A DNA stretch of 64,000 nucleotides from Metarhizium brunneum (lineage: Eukaryota; Ascomycota; Sordariomycetes; Hypocreales; Clavicipitaceae): contig NC_089422.1 in NCBI RefSeq assembly GCF_013426205.1, positions 3,968,001 to 4,032,000 of the forward strand, written 5' to 3'. Below the pieces are notes generated by a model, which was not told the DNA's origin, did not search any database, and was given only the letters and a program-made list of their open reading frames with translations. The translations under genes and the position numbers were made by a program. This document shows positions 1 to 13,616 of this stretch, piece after piece; position 1 is the stretch's first letter; each line of letters begins with the position of its first letter.

Positions 1-2505
1 GTGTAATGCATAGTATACCCGAGGGCAACTACATCAATGGGTGGGATGTCAATGTCGCTGGTGTGCGCGTCATGACTGTCAAGGGGAGGATCCGGCAGCA
101 CAAACACGCCGAGTTCTTGCTTCGTATTAAGCAAAAGGGCGAGCTGGAGCACTTTGTCGGACGGAGGTATGGAGACTTTAGCAGACTTCACAAGCGAATA
201 AAGACGGAGTTGCCTGGCCGGATTCTGCCCCCTCTACCCAAGAAGAATAAGTCTAGCACGACGGCATCTGGGCTGTGGACCGGATGGAGCAATGCCGATG
301 ATTCGGATGCGTCGTCTGTATCGTCCGTTTCCACGCGACTCACAAATGCCCCCGTGCCGCAGTCTGGCGGTATCTCGTCGCTGTTGTCGCCCACAGCACC
401 CAGTAGGATATATACGACTTGCGATTGCTTGACATTGCCGAAGCTGACACGCACCTAATTAGGCCAACGAAAACCTGGTTCCGCTCAATCTATTCGCTCC
501 GCAAGAGAGTCTCCTCGACCTTCGGTTGATGGGAAGCAGAGTCCTGAGAAGCAGGATGCTGATGATGTGCGTATGCGACTTACACCATGCCCGAGGTCTT
601 GATTGAAACTTACAAGTACATAGCAGAGCGTGGTATTGTGGAGAGAATCCTCGCGCGTTTCTCTTCGTGCCTTTTTGAGGTCTCTGTTGCACAACCCTCA
701 GATTGCCAACACCAAAGCCATGCAAGAGTTCCTGAGCGGTGACCCCATCACCCCCACCGACGATGATGTAGAGGACATTATGAGGCGCAAGGCTATCGAC
801 GAGAAGAGAATCGAGGAACAGAAACAGTTTTATGAGATTGCGAGGAAGAGAGCCGCGGAACTTGACGAATACATGGAGCAGTAAGTCTAAGCCTTTAGCC
901 TACTTTCATCACCAACGTCTTGGTGCTAAGCGGGACACAGCTTTCGGCGGGATATTGTCGAGCGAAACGGTCTTACAATGCTTTTCAAGGAAATAAAGGA
1001 AAAGGAGACGATCCAAGACCTCAGTCTCCGGTATCAAAAATTTGCAGAGTGGCTGAGGATTGAAATTGCGGCTGTGATTTATCACCTCTTCCTTGCGGAG
1101 GATAATTCGCCCGAGATTTTTGCCCAAGCGAAGCGCATTCACTCTCTGATCCCCTACTCGGTCCTCAAAAATGTCATTCGCATTGCCAACCCGGCGGCAG
1201 TCATGTCGGGTGTGCTGGACATCTTCCTTGCCCAACCGTTTGGTACCAGATCACTAATGCAAAGAATTTTCTCTCTCACTCTCAATGACGGGATCAAGAG
1301 CTTCCAAAAGTCGATTGACGCTCTGACAAACAAGATTGCGGACCCCGTCTTTACTGACAAGCTAAAGAGATACACAGACGCCGAGGAAGATCTGAAAGCC
1401 GCTATTCGCTTGGAGGCTGAAGAGGAGCAGATTGACCTTATTGTTGCCATTATGCGATCCGATCTCATCGAGCCCGAATTGACTGGTGAACAAATCCAGC
1501 GTCTGTTTAATGCATACGTTGCGTTCAACAATGCCGTCGAGAACGTTGACGAGGAATTAAAGCAAGGCGCGCAACTGTTCTCGTATCTGAAGCAGCTTCT
1601 TAAGCTCTGCACACGACAGCGAGACAAGGCTATGATGCTTCGACTAATTGAGGAGCCGGTGACACTGCAACTATTCCGAGATCTGTTTACAATCTTTTAC
1701 GAGCCTCTTGTTAGAGTTTACAAGTCCGCCAATGTCTATAATAGTGTCACAGACTTTGCGGTCTTTATAGATGACATGATTCAGGCAAGATCAACACACG
1801 CCGTCCGCCGTTATTACAAGACTACCTTGCTAACCGTTCAACAATGATTAGGTCGTCGACAAGTGCAGAGAGCAGGATGCCTCGGCAGATCCCAACCAGA
1901 CAGTTCAAGCTTTTATCGATTTATGCCAGAGACACGAGCATAACTTTTACAAATTTGTCCATGAGGTCCACACACACGACAATGGCCTCTTTACGCAGCT
2001 CATGGGCTGGATCGAAGGAATCCTCGAGTTCCTCCGCCACGGACCCAAGAACGGAAAGCTTAATGTTAATGCATTGTTTGAAGGCGGTGTTAGTGCTGGA
2101 ATTTTAGACAAGGAAAAGGCCATTCAAGAGATCAACTCTCTCATCTCATGGCAAGAGGCGAGGAAGAAGTGGCACCACGACAAGACGCGACAGAAGATGG
2201 CCGCAGAGGGCGGGCCTCTAGGCTCTGTAGGGGCCATTGGAACTGGCTTCGATTCTACTGATTTTGGCTTAGACGGACAAGACCTGCAGGAAATGGCATA
2301 TGACTTCGAGTCCGAGTCCGAAAAGGAGGCGGAGGCGGAGGAAGAGGATGAGCTGGATCCAATCTCGGCCGAGAGACGCAGAAGAGCGAAGAAACAAGAT
2401 CGACTCCGCCGCAGTGCAGGGGAGCCGGCGAAGCCTGTGATCTCTGAGGTCCACAAGCTGCATGACAATTTCTTGGTCATGCTGCGGGAGGTGTTGGCAA
2501 GTTAA
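1..2505 (+). CDS. PX-domain protein, Ypr097w-like (5' end outside window)
   Basis: Exons proposed at about 14-402, 463-566, 624-880, 941-1784 and 1852-2505. The 5' end is missing, so the true start lies before the window. The first visible exon carries a PX phosphoinositide-binding fold: a GRRYGDFSRLHKRI stretch followed by the basic/proline segment LPPLPKKNK. It is followed by a Ser/Thr-rich linker and a long helical region (VVLWRESSRVSLRAFLR onward) typical of the fungal PX proteins with the DUF3818 domain, of which yeast Ypr097w is a member. The C-terminus is acidic, then basic. Such proteins are thought to bind membranes; their cargo is unknown. The fourth internal intron (1785-1851) has a GC donor and is needed because the unspliced frame meets a stop at about 1845-1847. 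Family call is fairly sure; function is inferred. Confidence 0.85.
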
Positions 2506-3420
2506 TGTATGTGCAAGGGGCAGTACTTTGAGGATGTTTTCGCAAGTTGAGTCCTCATACATCTTTATGCATGCCGCATGGAAGCGTAGAGTCATTATGC
2601 TCTAATGTTTAAGTTTTGCTGGCAACTTATCGTGTTAGTCAAGATACCTAGGCTATTAGTACTAGAATTCAAGTCAGAATAAAAGCATTGATTTCTAGGT
2701 TATTTTTGTCCGTGTCCAGACGGCTGTCACTCCCATGGTGATAATGCTCGTACTTGGTAACAAGTCATTGGAAGAAGCCTGGCGTTGACTGATTACCGTC
2801 TTGTGGGGCGAGCGAATAAAATTGGAAAGTACGGAGTACGGAGTACCGAGAAACAGGTCAGCACGGGAGGTGGAAACAAGCCGGGACATGGAGGCTCTTC
2901 CATGTGATGCCTACGGGTCTCGGAGCTTAGAGCGAAGATTATCCGTCCGACGATGAGTTTGCGGGACGAGCGCCGAGACCAACAGAACTGGAGACAGCGT
3001 GAGAGACGTAAGAAAAAAAAATGAGGCTTAAAAGTGCAGAAGGCCGTTATCAATGGGGAGCAAAAAAATCGATTATATGCCCTGTCAGTCGCCATCGGCA
3101 GCCATGCAGTATGTATGTACATGCATACTGTTGGTGGCACTTGGTGTGACGGTTTATTAGGCTATTGGACCAAAAGGCAGAGGCCAAACCAGCGCTTGAA
3201 GGCTGCTAATGGCTGCGCGCTGATTGGCCAAATGAACCGAGGAACCGAGCACGCTTGTTCCGAAAGTGAGCATCCAATGCCAAGCAGCGCAAGGAATCCC
3301 ATCAACCACCGTGGTTCGTGACTTTGGTCTGGATATTCTCTCTCCATCCGCCGAGCTTCAACGCCATCGCGTCTCAATTTTCTGCGCATGCAGCTTAGGT
3401 GAACGCGAAAACTCTTGACC
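2506..3420. other. Intergenic, promoter side of SDH1
   Basis: No supported gene. It holds two overlapping copies of TACGGAGTA (2830-2845), an imperfect 24-bp palindrome at 3107-3130, and the leader of SDH1. Confidence 0.6.
2830..2845. repeat. Overlapping pair of TACGGAGTA words
   Basis: Two copies of the 9-bp word (2830-2838 and 2837-2845) share two bases, giving a 7-bp period. This is the leftmost occurrence of a word that recurs through the intergenic DNA of the window. Confidence 0.8.
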
Positions 3421-5858
3421 ATGGCTTCTTCTATGGCTCTGAGGAAATTGGCCTCTGGCTCTGCTGTGCGTACTGCGTCCCCCCTCGTTGCGAGCTCGTG
3501 CCCAATCCAAACCGTCCCCTTCGTCCCGTTGATGGCCGGCTCTCTACCGAACGACGGACGACTGACCGCTTTTGGCCGCTCAATTGCTTGCAACTGATTG
3601 CGCTCTGGAATCTATGCTGACGTGCTGTGTTGTCATTTAGTTTTCGCGATTGGCGAGAAGCCAGGCCAGGGCCTTTTCTACCACGCGACCTGCCGGTGAG
3701 TCTGACCTCGGGATGCAACGACACAACTGCGAGCATGGGCTGACTTCCGGACTACAATTGCAGCTCGAGTTATTGCCAACCATCCCCTGAGAGCCAAGGA
3801 GGCTTCTCCTCATGTCAGCACAAAGTACAACGTCATTGTACGTATTTCTACGCGGCCCCGAGCAATCCCGGCTCACCACTGCCCTCAAAAGCAATGACAG
3901 CCGAATTAACTCGTCATCGATATTCAGGACCACGAGTACGATGCCCTCGTCGTCGGTGCCGGTGGTGCTGGTCTTCGTGCTGCCTTTGGTCTCGCCGAGG
4001 CTGGCTTCAACACTGCCTGTATCTCCAAGCTGTTTCCCACTCGAAGTCACACTGTCGCCGCCCAGGGTGGCATCAACGCTGCTCTCGGCAACATGCACGA
4101 GGATGACTGGAGATGGCACATGTACGATACCGTCAAGGGCTCTGACTGGCTGGGCGACCAGGATGCTATCCATTACATGACCCGTGAGGCTCCCGCCTCC
4201 ATTATCGAGCTCGAGCACTATGGCTGCCCCTTCTCCCGAACCGAGGAGGGAAAAATGTGAGCCACGACCCCCACTTGATGTTGAGAGGGCCTACATGAAA
4301 TGCTCCGAGTGTGCTGACGCTTTCTATTCTTTCATAGCTACCAGCGAGCTTTCGGTGGACAGTCCCAGAAGTACGGCAAGGGCGGCCAGGCCTACCGATG
4401 CTGCGCCGCAGCTGACCGAACCGGCCACGCTCTTCTGCATACTCTCTACGGCCAGTCCCTTGCCCACAACACCAACTACTTCATCGAGTATTTCGCTCTG
4501 GATCTGATTATGCAGGATGGCGAATGCCGCGGTGTCCTCGCCTATAACCAGGAGGATGGTACTCTGCACCGATTCCTTGCCAACAACACTGTTCTGGCTA
4601 CCGGTGGTTATGGTCGTGCGTACTTTAGCTGCACGTCTGCTCATACTTGCACTGGTGACGGCATGGCCATGGTTGCCCGTGCTGGTCTGCCCAACCAGGA
4701 TCTCGAGTTTGTTCAATTCCATCCTACCGGCATCTACGGTGCCGGCTGCTTGATCACTGAGGGTGCTCGTGGTGAAGGTGGTTACCTGCTCAACTCTGAG
4801 GGTGAACGTTTTATGGAGCGTTACGCGCCTACTGCTAAGGATTTGGCCTCTCGTGATGTCGTTTCTCGATCCATGACCATGGAAATTCGTGATGGCCGTG
4901 GTGTCGGTGCTGAGAAGGATCACATCTTCCTCCAGCTCAGCCACTTGCCTGCCGAAATTCTTGCTGAGCGTCTGCCTGGTATCTCCGAGACCGCTGGTAT
5001 CTTCGCTGGCGTCGATGTCCGAAAGCAACCTATTCCTGTCTTACCTACTGTCCACTACAACATGGGCGGTATCCCGACTCGCTACACTGGTGAGGTGCTT
5101 ACCGTCGATGAGCAGGGCAAGGACAAGGTGGTTCCCGGTCTGTTCGCCTGTGGCGAGGCTGCCTGCGTGTCTGTCCACGGTGCTAACCGTCTTGGCGCCA
5201 ACTCTCTGCTGGATCTTGTCGTCTTCGGGCGTGCTGTTTCGCACACTATCCGTGACAACTTCAAGCCTGGGGAGAAGCACAAGCCTCTTGCTGCTGATGC
5301 TGGTTCTGACCATATTGAGGTTTTGGACCAGGTTCGAACCTCGGATGGCCCAAAGAGCACTGCTGAGATCCGTCTGGCCATGCAGAAAGCTATGCAGACT
5401 GATGTCTCAGTGTTCCGAACCCAGGAGAGTTTGGACGAGGGCGTTCGTAAGATGAACGCAATTGACCCATTGTTCAAGGAAGTTGGCATCAAAGACCGCA
5501 GCATGATCTGGAACTCTGACCTCGTCGAGACTCTGGAACTGCGAAACCTCTTGACTTGCGCGTAAGTTGCAATATCCATACTGACATGTGTCTTATGTGA
5601 CTCGGTCTCTCCGAGGCTAACCTGGTTTATGTTTATAGTACCCAAACTGCTACTGCCGCCGCTGCCCGAAAGGAGTCCCGTGGTGCCCACGCTCGCGAGG
5701 ATTACCCCGACCGTGACGACAAGAACTGGATGAAGCACACTCTATCCTTCCAGAAAACGCCTCACGGCAAGGTCGACCTGTCATACCGTCGCGTTATTTC
5801 AACCACTCTGGATGAGAACGAGTGCAAGCCTGTACCTCCCTTTAAGCGTGTATACTAA
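3421..5858 (+). CDS. SDH1: Succinate dehydrogenase flavoprotein subunit, mitochondrial
   Basis: Catalytic subunit of respiratory complex II, oxidising succinate to fumarate in the mitochondrial matrix with covalently bound FAD. Exons 3421-3465, 3641-3695, 3764-3837, 3928-4256, 4338-5561 and 5639-5858 sum to 648 residues, normal for the family. The first ~55 residues are rich in Arg/Ser/Ala with no acidic residues near the start, fitting a mitochondrial presequence. The dinucleotide-binding motif GAGGAG lies at about residues 68-73. The FAD-attaching histidine is in SHTVAAQGG (about H99). The active-site segment [20 protein letters not shown] and the C-terminal [11 protein letters not shown] follow. 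Five introns crowd the 5' part and one lies near the 3' end. The gene converges on the GRF-finger gene. Confidence in identity is very high; the first intron (GTGCGT donor at 3466) is the least certain border. Confidence 0.96.
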
Positions 5859-6948
5859 ACAAGACGTGGCATGAGTAGGGTGGGGAAGGGCGTGTCTGGA
5901 TTACGGTTACTGGGATGGCAAAAAAAAAAAAACAAGAAGAATATTAACCACGGAATCGAGGCGTCTCCTTTGTTGTAAGACATGCGATATATCCGGGATT
6001 AGTTGGGAGGAAGTCTCTGTTACGGGCCGTGGAGATGGTGGCGCGCCAACATGTCGTGTGTTGGTGTAGCCGAAGGAGGCTAGATGTGTATGAAGTTCCT
6101 GGAGCGGTTAGCTATGTAGTCAAGTTGTAAGGAAAATTTTCTTTTTTTTTCTCTATCCGTCTTCTTTTCACTGCCAAATCACTTGACTTTATCGTCGCAC
6201 AAACAGCCCCTGCAGGTCACACATGTCATGTCTCACAGCCGTCGTTAATCTCGGGACCTTTCCGAGAGCAGATGGTGTGGCTTGATGACGGGGTCTTGCT
6301 TCGTGACGAGGCTGCAAGGGGTCGAGGTAACCCATTGTATTACGTCGCGCGGGCTATGCGTGCCTTGTTGCGCGGGCTGTTGTACAAATGGGTTGGTTCG
6401 CCGTAGCTATATGGAGTGCTCGCATCTCGGAATACGCGGAAAGGAGGCGGGCTGGTGCCGCTAATGGCATAATGACAGGCTATTTCCGGTTGATGATGGG
6501 GGCTGTTTGCCGACTTTAAGCGTCATGCAAGTTCTTGCGGGAGCTGGGAGGGAAGGATGTCCTTGTGCTTGGGTGAGTAAGGAGGTGTTCTTCCGAGGAC
6601 TACTACTACACTTGTCACGGGGGAGGGGACGGTCGAGGATGCATGCCAATAGGGCGTGGGCGGCTTGGGAGACGATGGCGGATTGCATGTGCTGGACTGT
6701 CCGGCCGGTAATTGGGAATATATGACGAGGTCAAGTTGGAGAAAGTGGGAGGATGATGGGGGGTTTGTGAGACGCAGGAACGAGAGCAAAAAGCTACATT
6801 TTGTTCTGTTTTGTCTAGTTCGAAAGGTATAGCTACTAGGTACGCGTAGGTATAAAGATATCCAAGAAGCATAAGAAAACGAAAACCAAGTCGAAACTCC
6901 TCGCGCTCTATGCCCATCAATCGTTGGTCACTGCTCATCCATGCCGTG
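5859..6948. other. Intergenic between convergent genes
   Basis: About 1.1 kb shared by the 3' ends of SDH1 (+) and the GRF-finger gene (-). It contains an A-run near 5921 and no ORF with a recognisable product. Confidence 0.6.
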
Positions 6949-8341
6949 TTAGTTTTCTTCGTAAAGTCGTATCAACTGTGCCTTCATATCAGTCATTCTC
7001 TTGTGATTGTACGCAGCTTGATTCTCCAGGTCCCGTATCTTCTCTTGTAGTTGGGAAATCTTCTTGTCTTTCCCTTTGAGTGCCGCGCGCGCTGAATCTC
7101 TACCCTTGGAGACACCCTTGGTTTTCCGGGCTGACATCAATAGTAGCTCCTGCACAGATTGAAGAACAGCTGGGTCAATTTTCTGGCGACTCAACAGCGC
7201 CATGACATTCTCTGTCACGTCCTGAGTGCTGGCACCGTGGGGACTACTTGAGGGAGAGACAAGGCTGAAGTTCGAGTCTGAGGATAGCGTCTTGGACGGT
7301 GTCTTCAGAGTACCGGAGGACGTCGGCTCCTCAAATGACACCGCCTTGGAACGTTTTGCTTCCGACGCAGGGAACAACGTTCTGGACACAGATGGTGTGG
7401 GCAAGCCGCCAACGATGACAGTAGTACGACGATTTGTGGAAGGTGTGGCAAATACGTCGTCTGAGGAGCGGCGCCGAGTGGCCATTTGGACACTCTTGTC
7501 CGTAATCTCGGCCAATTGACGCTCCGCATCCGAATCTAGGTCCGTGAACTCGTCCTCGTCCTGGTCCCAAGAATCATTCGGGTTCCTCTTCCTCTTTGAG
7601 CTAGGAGTAGCGGGACTGGCCTTTGGTGCTAATGCTTGCGTTTCTCGTGTCCTACGGGTGCTTGTTGGGCTGGAATCAGCCGCTTTGGAGGTCTTATTTA
7701 CGCCTCCCAAGATTCCAGATCGCCGAGATGACGGTGTAGCTTGAATTCCATAGGACTCCAGAGGCCTTTGAGTAAAGGTTGGGGTCTTGGGTCTTGCTGG
7801 CACAGCCCGGTCGTCCACCACATCGGCGTCGGACCCAGGGGCGAAGCTGGATTCTCGAACGACAGCATCATCTCTCCATAGAAAAAAGTTGCAAGACAGA
7901 CGGCGATGTGTTTCACAGGTCCAGAAAAGTCTGCCTTTGTTGGGGCATTCTTTCTTCACCTCACGAAGTACGGCTTTCTTGCGAGGATCACAGTTACCTG
8001 GTCACATGATATGAGTTGTCAGTCCGGCGCAGCTATTGTCTCAAGTAAATCGGCCGTCGCAAGGTCATATCACCACGCTCATCATGCAAGGCTCATCAAG
8101 ATGTAATACAAACATATCATTTGACGACACATGGGTGAGGTGGTGCCCTGAACACACGGCGTTGATGGACAAGTATCGAGGGAATAGAAGAAGCAAGCTT
8201 ACACCACCACAGGCCATCCTGCCAGACACCATCGAGCCGTTTCTTCTCAGAGGAAGGCAATTCCTCCGCCTCGGAACGCGACACCGGCGTAGAAGGCGTA
8301 TCTTTGTAGCGTCGTCTACGCGGAGTTGTAGACGATGCCAT
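6949..8341 (-). CDS. GRF-type zinc-finger protein with C-terminal coiled coil
   Basis: Exons 8341-8203 and 7997-6949 encode 395 residues. Splicing across the 205-bp intron joins T to GT and rebuilds a complete GRF zinc finger (about residues 40-90): WCNCDPRKKA, then ECPNKGRLFWTC, then SCNFFLW, with CxC and later cysteines as likely zinc ligands. GRF fingers occur in nucleic-acid enzymes such as topoisomerase 3-alpha, NEIL3 and APE2, where they bind single-stranded DNA. Here no enzymatic domain follows. The middle is low complexity (Ser/Thr/Pro, RTRETQAL, KRKRN) and the last ~45 residues form a basic/acidic coiled coil. A nuclear DNA-repair or chromatin role is inferred only. The finger is certain; the function is unknown. 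Confidence 0.85.
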
Positions 8342-9892
8342 GTCGAAAGCCAAAGGCTCGGGCAGTGTAACAGTACCTCTTGAGCTGGCCCTAGTCTCAA
8401 CAAATGGGCATGGTTGCCTCGGCGGCCGCTCGGTCCTGGAGCAAATTGCAGCACGCAGATGGCCAAGCTGCCTTGTTAGGCGATATGAAGAGCAAAGAAG
8501 CAAAGGGCAAAGGGCACTAAGGTTATCGGAGGTGTGACTGGGAGCTCGGAGTGAGAACTAAGTCGACGTTGGAGGTTGGAAGTTGCAAATCGGCCTAGTC
8601 GAAGCGGGGGGGAGTGGAGAAATCGGACCAAAGAATGGTGGTGGCTGAGGTGCCGCTCCGATCAACTGATCAACTGATGTGATATCCCGTTCATTTGATC
8701 AAAGATGACCATACATATTACTCAGACTAGACGCTTCCAATCCTGGTGTGAGCTTGAGCAGGCACAGACTTGGGCGGCGTGCTGTGTGCATGGAGATATA
8801 AAACATTACACTTACACCCTGTCGACGTACACGTCTCAATCCTCCAGCGCTTGTCCCAAGAGGAGCGGAAGCCATGTTCATCTTTTTGCATTGTGTTGCG
8901 TAATTTAGGCACGGACCACGCGAGTAACTTAATCTCGAGTCTTGGGCCTCAAGACTTGAGTCTCGAAGCGCCTCGCGGCTGTGAATGGCCATACTATGTA
9001 TTTTAATAAGTTGCAACAGATCAGACTTCGGACTCAATGGGGCAGGCGCGACTTGGCGATGCGGGTCCGGTTTCCTGTTTGGCCAGTCAGCCTCAACCAC
9101 CAACGGCCAGATCAACTCCCATCATTATCTCTTCACTCCATGTTGCTAGGCTCTTGTTTTCTTCTCAGCGCGGACAGTGACCGCCGCTCTCGACCACATG
9201 TTGCCTCCCCGCCGCCACTTCCGATACGCAAGTTGGTGAACTTGGCCCTTTACTTGTTGTTAATTTGCCCACTAACAGAACCGACCTGAGCAAGTTGCCA
9301 AGGCCGCCATGGGATGACTACTCTGAACGCAGAGTCACAATAATCAAGGCAATGACCTCCTAGGTGTCTTGACATCCGTTGATCAGCCCCTCCATCTTCC
9401 CAAACTAGGCAATTACAAGAATCGACATACATGTGCCAAGATGACTGGCCTGGCCTGGACGGATCGCGTCATTGCGCCTCCGCGGATAGTGCTGTTGCCT
9501 AAGCTCTTCTCACCTGCTTGGTTTTCATGTACAGAACAGCTTTAGCTTTTCGAAAAGTTTGCCATAGTTCCAAGGCTAACGGCAATAACTAGTCCGCCAC
9601 ATCTGCGTTCCCGGCAATGCCAGCGGCATGTTCGTCCCAACAGGAAGCCATGGTGACCAGGGCGGCCATACCATGGCGATAACTCCGCCGATGCTAGCAC
9701 CCGCGACTTTGATGTAACCAATTCCATTGAGGCACAAGGCCGCCTGTACGGCTTGCATCTCAATATTGCTGTTGGGCTGAGCTGTATTGCCTTGGGAGAC
9801 TTCGCCACCTGCCTGGTCGGTCAAGCCGTTTGCCAAAGGTAACGTCTCAATTGAGCACCAGTCAAGAACGTGTCTATTCGAAACATCAAACA

Positions 9893-9910
9893 TACCTACC
9901 TAGGTAGGTA
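9893..9910. repeat. 18-bp perfect palindrome TACCTACCTAGGTAGGTA
   Basis: Exactly self-complementary. Its 10-bp core TACCTAGGTA occurs again at 12538-12547, inside the first intron of Pr1A, and near-copies lie at 28803-28812 and 29642-29650. Confidence 0.8.
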
Positions 9911-10468
9911 GATAGTACGCCCGTACGCGGGGACTGCACGACACAATTGTTGGGATACTTCCATGTTGGTGTGTACGCAATCAACTTGGCGCAAGACACT
10001 ACTACTTGGGTTTCCGTACCTGGTCCCCGCTTCGCTCATCGCTACGTTTTCTATTGTGATTCTTCTCCTCCTGACGAATATGGCTGCTCAACTGCCACCG
10101 GCATGTCTTCACATACGTATGTATGTATGCATAATAAACATGGTTGTTGGTCCAGAATTCTATTTGCAACGTGCAGGCTCACCTCTTGCCTATCTCGTCG
10201 AAATCTCAACAACTACCCAACTCCCTGCTTCTTAGCCTCTCCAGTAGCAGTGTGAGTGGGCATTGGCATGGCCATCATCTGCTCCAAACCCCGAGACTAT
10301 GTATGTGCGCCAGCGCAGAATCCTTTCATCTCAGCTTCATCCGGAAGTCAAGGGATCCCCGCCATGATTCGCCCAATGAGATATTGTTTCTCAGCACCTA
10401 GATGGTCACACCGACCCCCATGTTGCACAGGCGTTGCCTGGAGCCTCTGGCGTGAGCAAGCCGGGCCG

Positions 10469-10492
10469 GGCCACGGCCACGGCCACGGCCAC
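10469..10492. repeat. GGCCAC microsatellite, four units
   Basis: Four perfect tandem GGCCAC units, with imperfect flanks, in intergenic DNA. Confidence 0.85.
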
Positions 10493-11659
10493 GGTCATGG
10501 TTACGGATTCTCGGATCGATGCTCGGGCAGATGGGCGGCCATTGCAACCGCAATATCCTACCCGAATAAGACAATACCTGACCACGACGCTGCAGCGGAA
10601 AGAACTCTGCCCCATATTGATATTTGTTCAAGGCAGCCGTTCAATGGCCAAGTTTCTAGGGCCCCTCTCCTAGCCAGGCACCGGAAGGTTAATTGCCATT
10701 ATTACCGACTACGTACATACAAACAGTCTGAGCTAACTTAACCTCAGCGCCCCCACAACCAAACTATCCCACAGGTCCAAGATGCTTATTATTAGAAATA
10801 TGCCACATGGGGAAGCAGGCCTTGGTAGTGGTTGAAATTGTTGCGCTAGGCTCTACATTGCAGCTTCTTGCATCGCCGACTTGGTGCCTCGGCGGTGTTG
10901 GACTGTTCCCCCACAATATCAATGAAATGAAGCGACTCGCACTATGGAAGAAATAGGAAGGCACACGGGTGCAGAACATTTGGAGGTTACATCGCACCGT
11001 CAGCACCACTCAGCACCACATGAATCAGTCATTCTTATCTTCTGAGCTCTCGGCAAAAAGCAATGCTTGTCGCGACGGGCGCCAGCACAACTGCAACCTG
11101 CAACTTCGTCACCCATCATGGTGCACATGATGCGACAATGAGTTGTCAGTGTTGAGCACTACTGGCTGAACAGGCACCTGGAGGTTGGTGATCCTGGTTG
11201 GTGATCCTGTGGATGATAAGTCGGCAACCATTCACTTCTTCATATGGTTTTCATCCTCAATTGGTCCACGCGGAGGAATTCTCTCGTCAGTGTTCTCTGA
11301 AACCCCCTCAACTACACCCTGCTTGTTGGTTTGGCAGGCTATGCTGATGATGATGGGCACCACCAAGCCCAGATTACATTCGGAACTGGCCGAGGAAAGC
11401 GCTCACAGGCAGCTACACGAAAAGGGTGTTGAAGTTGCGCAAAAGATAAAAAGGGTTGTACAACGGCCGAAACCAGGATTGTCTCTGCTTAGGAAATGAC
11501 GCAAAATGAGACTAAACTGGCATAGACGACAACATCCTGTTTACTTGCGTAGCTTTCAAGTCAAGGAGGCGTTTACAGAAACCCACCCCCCTTGTTTTCT
11601 TTTCCCTCTCTCTTCCCCTTGACGGCCAGTCCCTTCAATGTACTTTTCATGCAGTGGAA

Positions 11660-12236
11660 CACGTCCCTGATAATTGTCAAGTCTCGTGATATCCGTAGAT
11701 GGCCACTATGAGGCTTCCCTAGCCTCACAAAAGCAATCAATGGAGCTTGGCATCGTTATCCCAAGGTTGCATCATCCTTCAGTCCCCGGATTCCTGACCA
11801 CATACTGCTTTCCACGCTAGCATTCAACAAGAAGCTGTTATCAACGCCGTCACCGACAGAGCCACTTCTAGTGTATTATCCTAGGCGCCAAATATTGAGC
11901 GTCGATTCCCGCAGATTCGGCCGTCCAGGGCCTTGTTCTACAGCATGTCTAGCTTCGCCGTCACAATCTTGTACGTCTGCAAAGAACAAACAGCTTCCAG
12001 TTCTGGAAGGTGATGGTTTCAGATGGAGGCTTCCCTCTCAACCTAGATCGTCTACACATTGACCTAGATGGAGACAACAAGACGGCATCTTTTGAATATA
12101 AAATGACCTTTCTTCGCCGCCTTGAAGTTGGATCTGTCCTGGATTCATCCTCATCACGCAAGCTTCATTCCATCAAATCAACTTCGGTTTCTGCCCAACA
12201 CCTCTGGTCTTTGGTCCCGTACTAGAATTTGCAATC
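11660..12236 (+). promoter_or_regulatory. Probable Pr1A promoter
   Basis: A TATAAAA box lies at 12097-12103, about 135 bp before the ATG, which would place transcription start near 12125-12135. Two TGATAA-type sites that could bind the nitrogen regulator AreA lie at 11668-11673 (+) and 11838-11843 (read on the minus strand). A CCGGGG word on the minus strand (11784-11789) fits the SYGGRG consensus of the carbon repressor CreA. Pr1 genes are known to be released from carbon and nitrogen repression; that these exact sites act is inference. Confidence 0.5.

Positions 12237-13616
<1,380 letters not shown>

Larger units (their letters stand above)
8342..12236. other. Long gene-free block upstream of Pr1A
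   Basis: 3.9 kb without a convincing gene. Reading frames here are short and compositionally random. It holds an 18-bp perfect palindrome (9893-9910), a GGCCAC microsatellite (10469-10492), and the Pr1A promoter at the right end. A reverse-strand frame at 9893-9576 has a hydrophobic stretch but no recognisable relative. Confidence 0.6.

Noticed and set aside
9576..9893. 105-codon minus-strand frame with a hydrophobic stretch
   Set aside because: No signal peptide, no relative recognised, and the hydrophobic part is short and Trp/Pro-rich.
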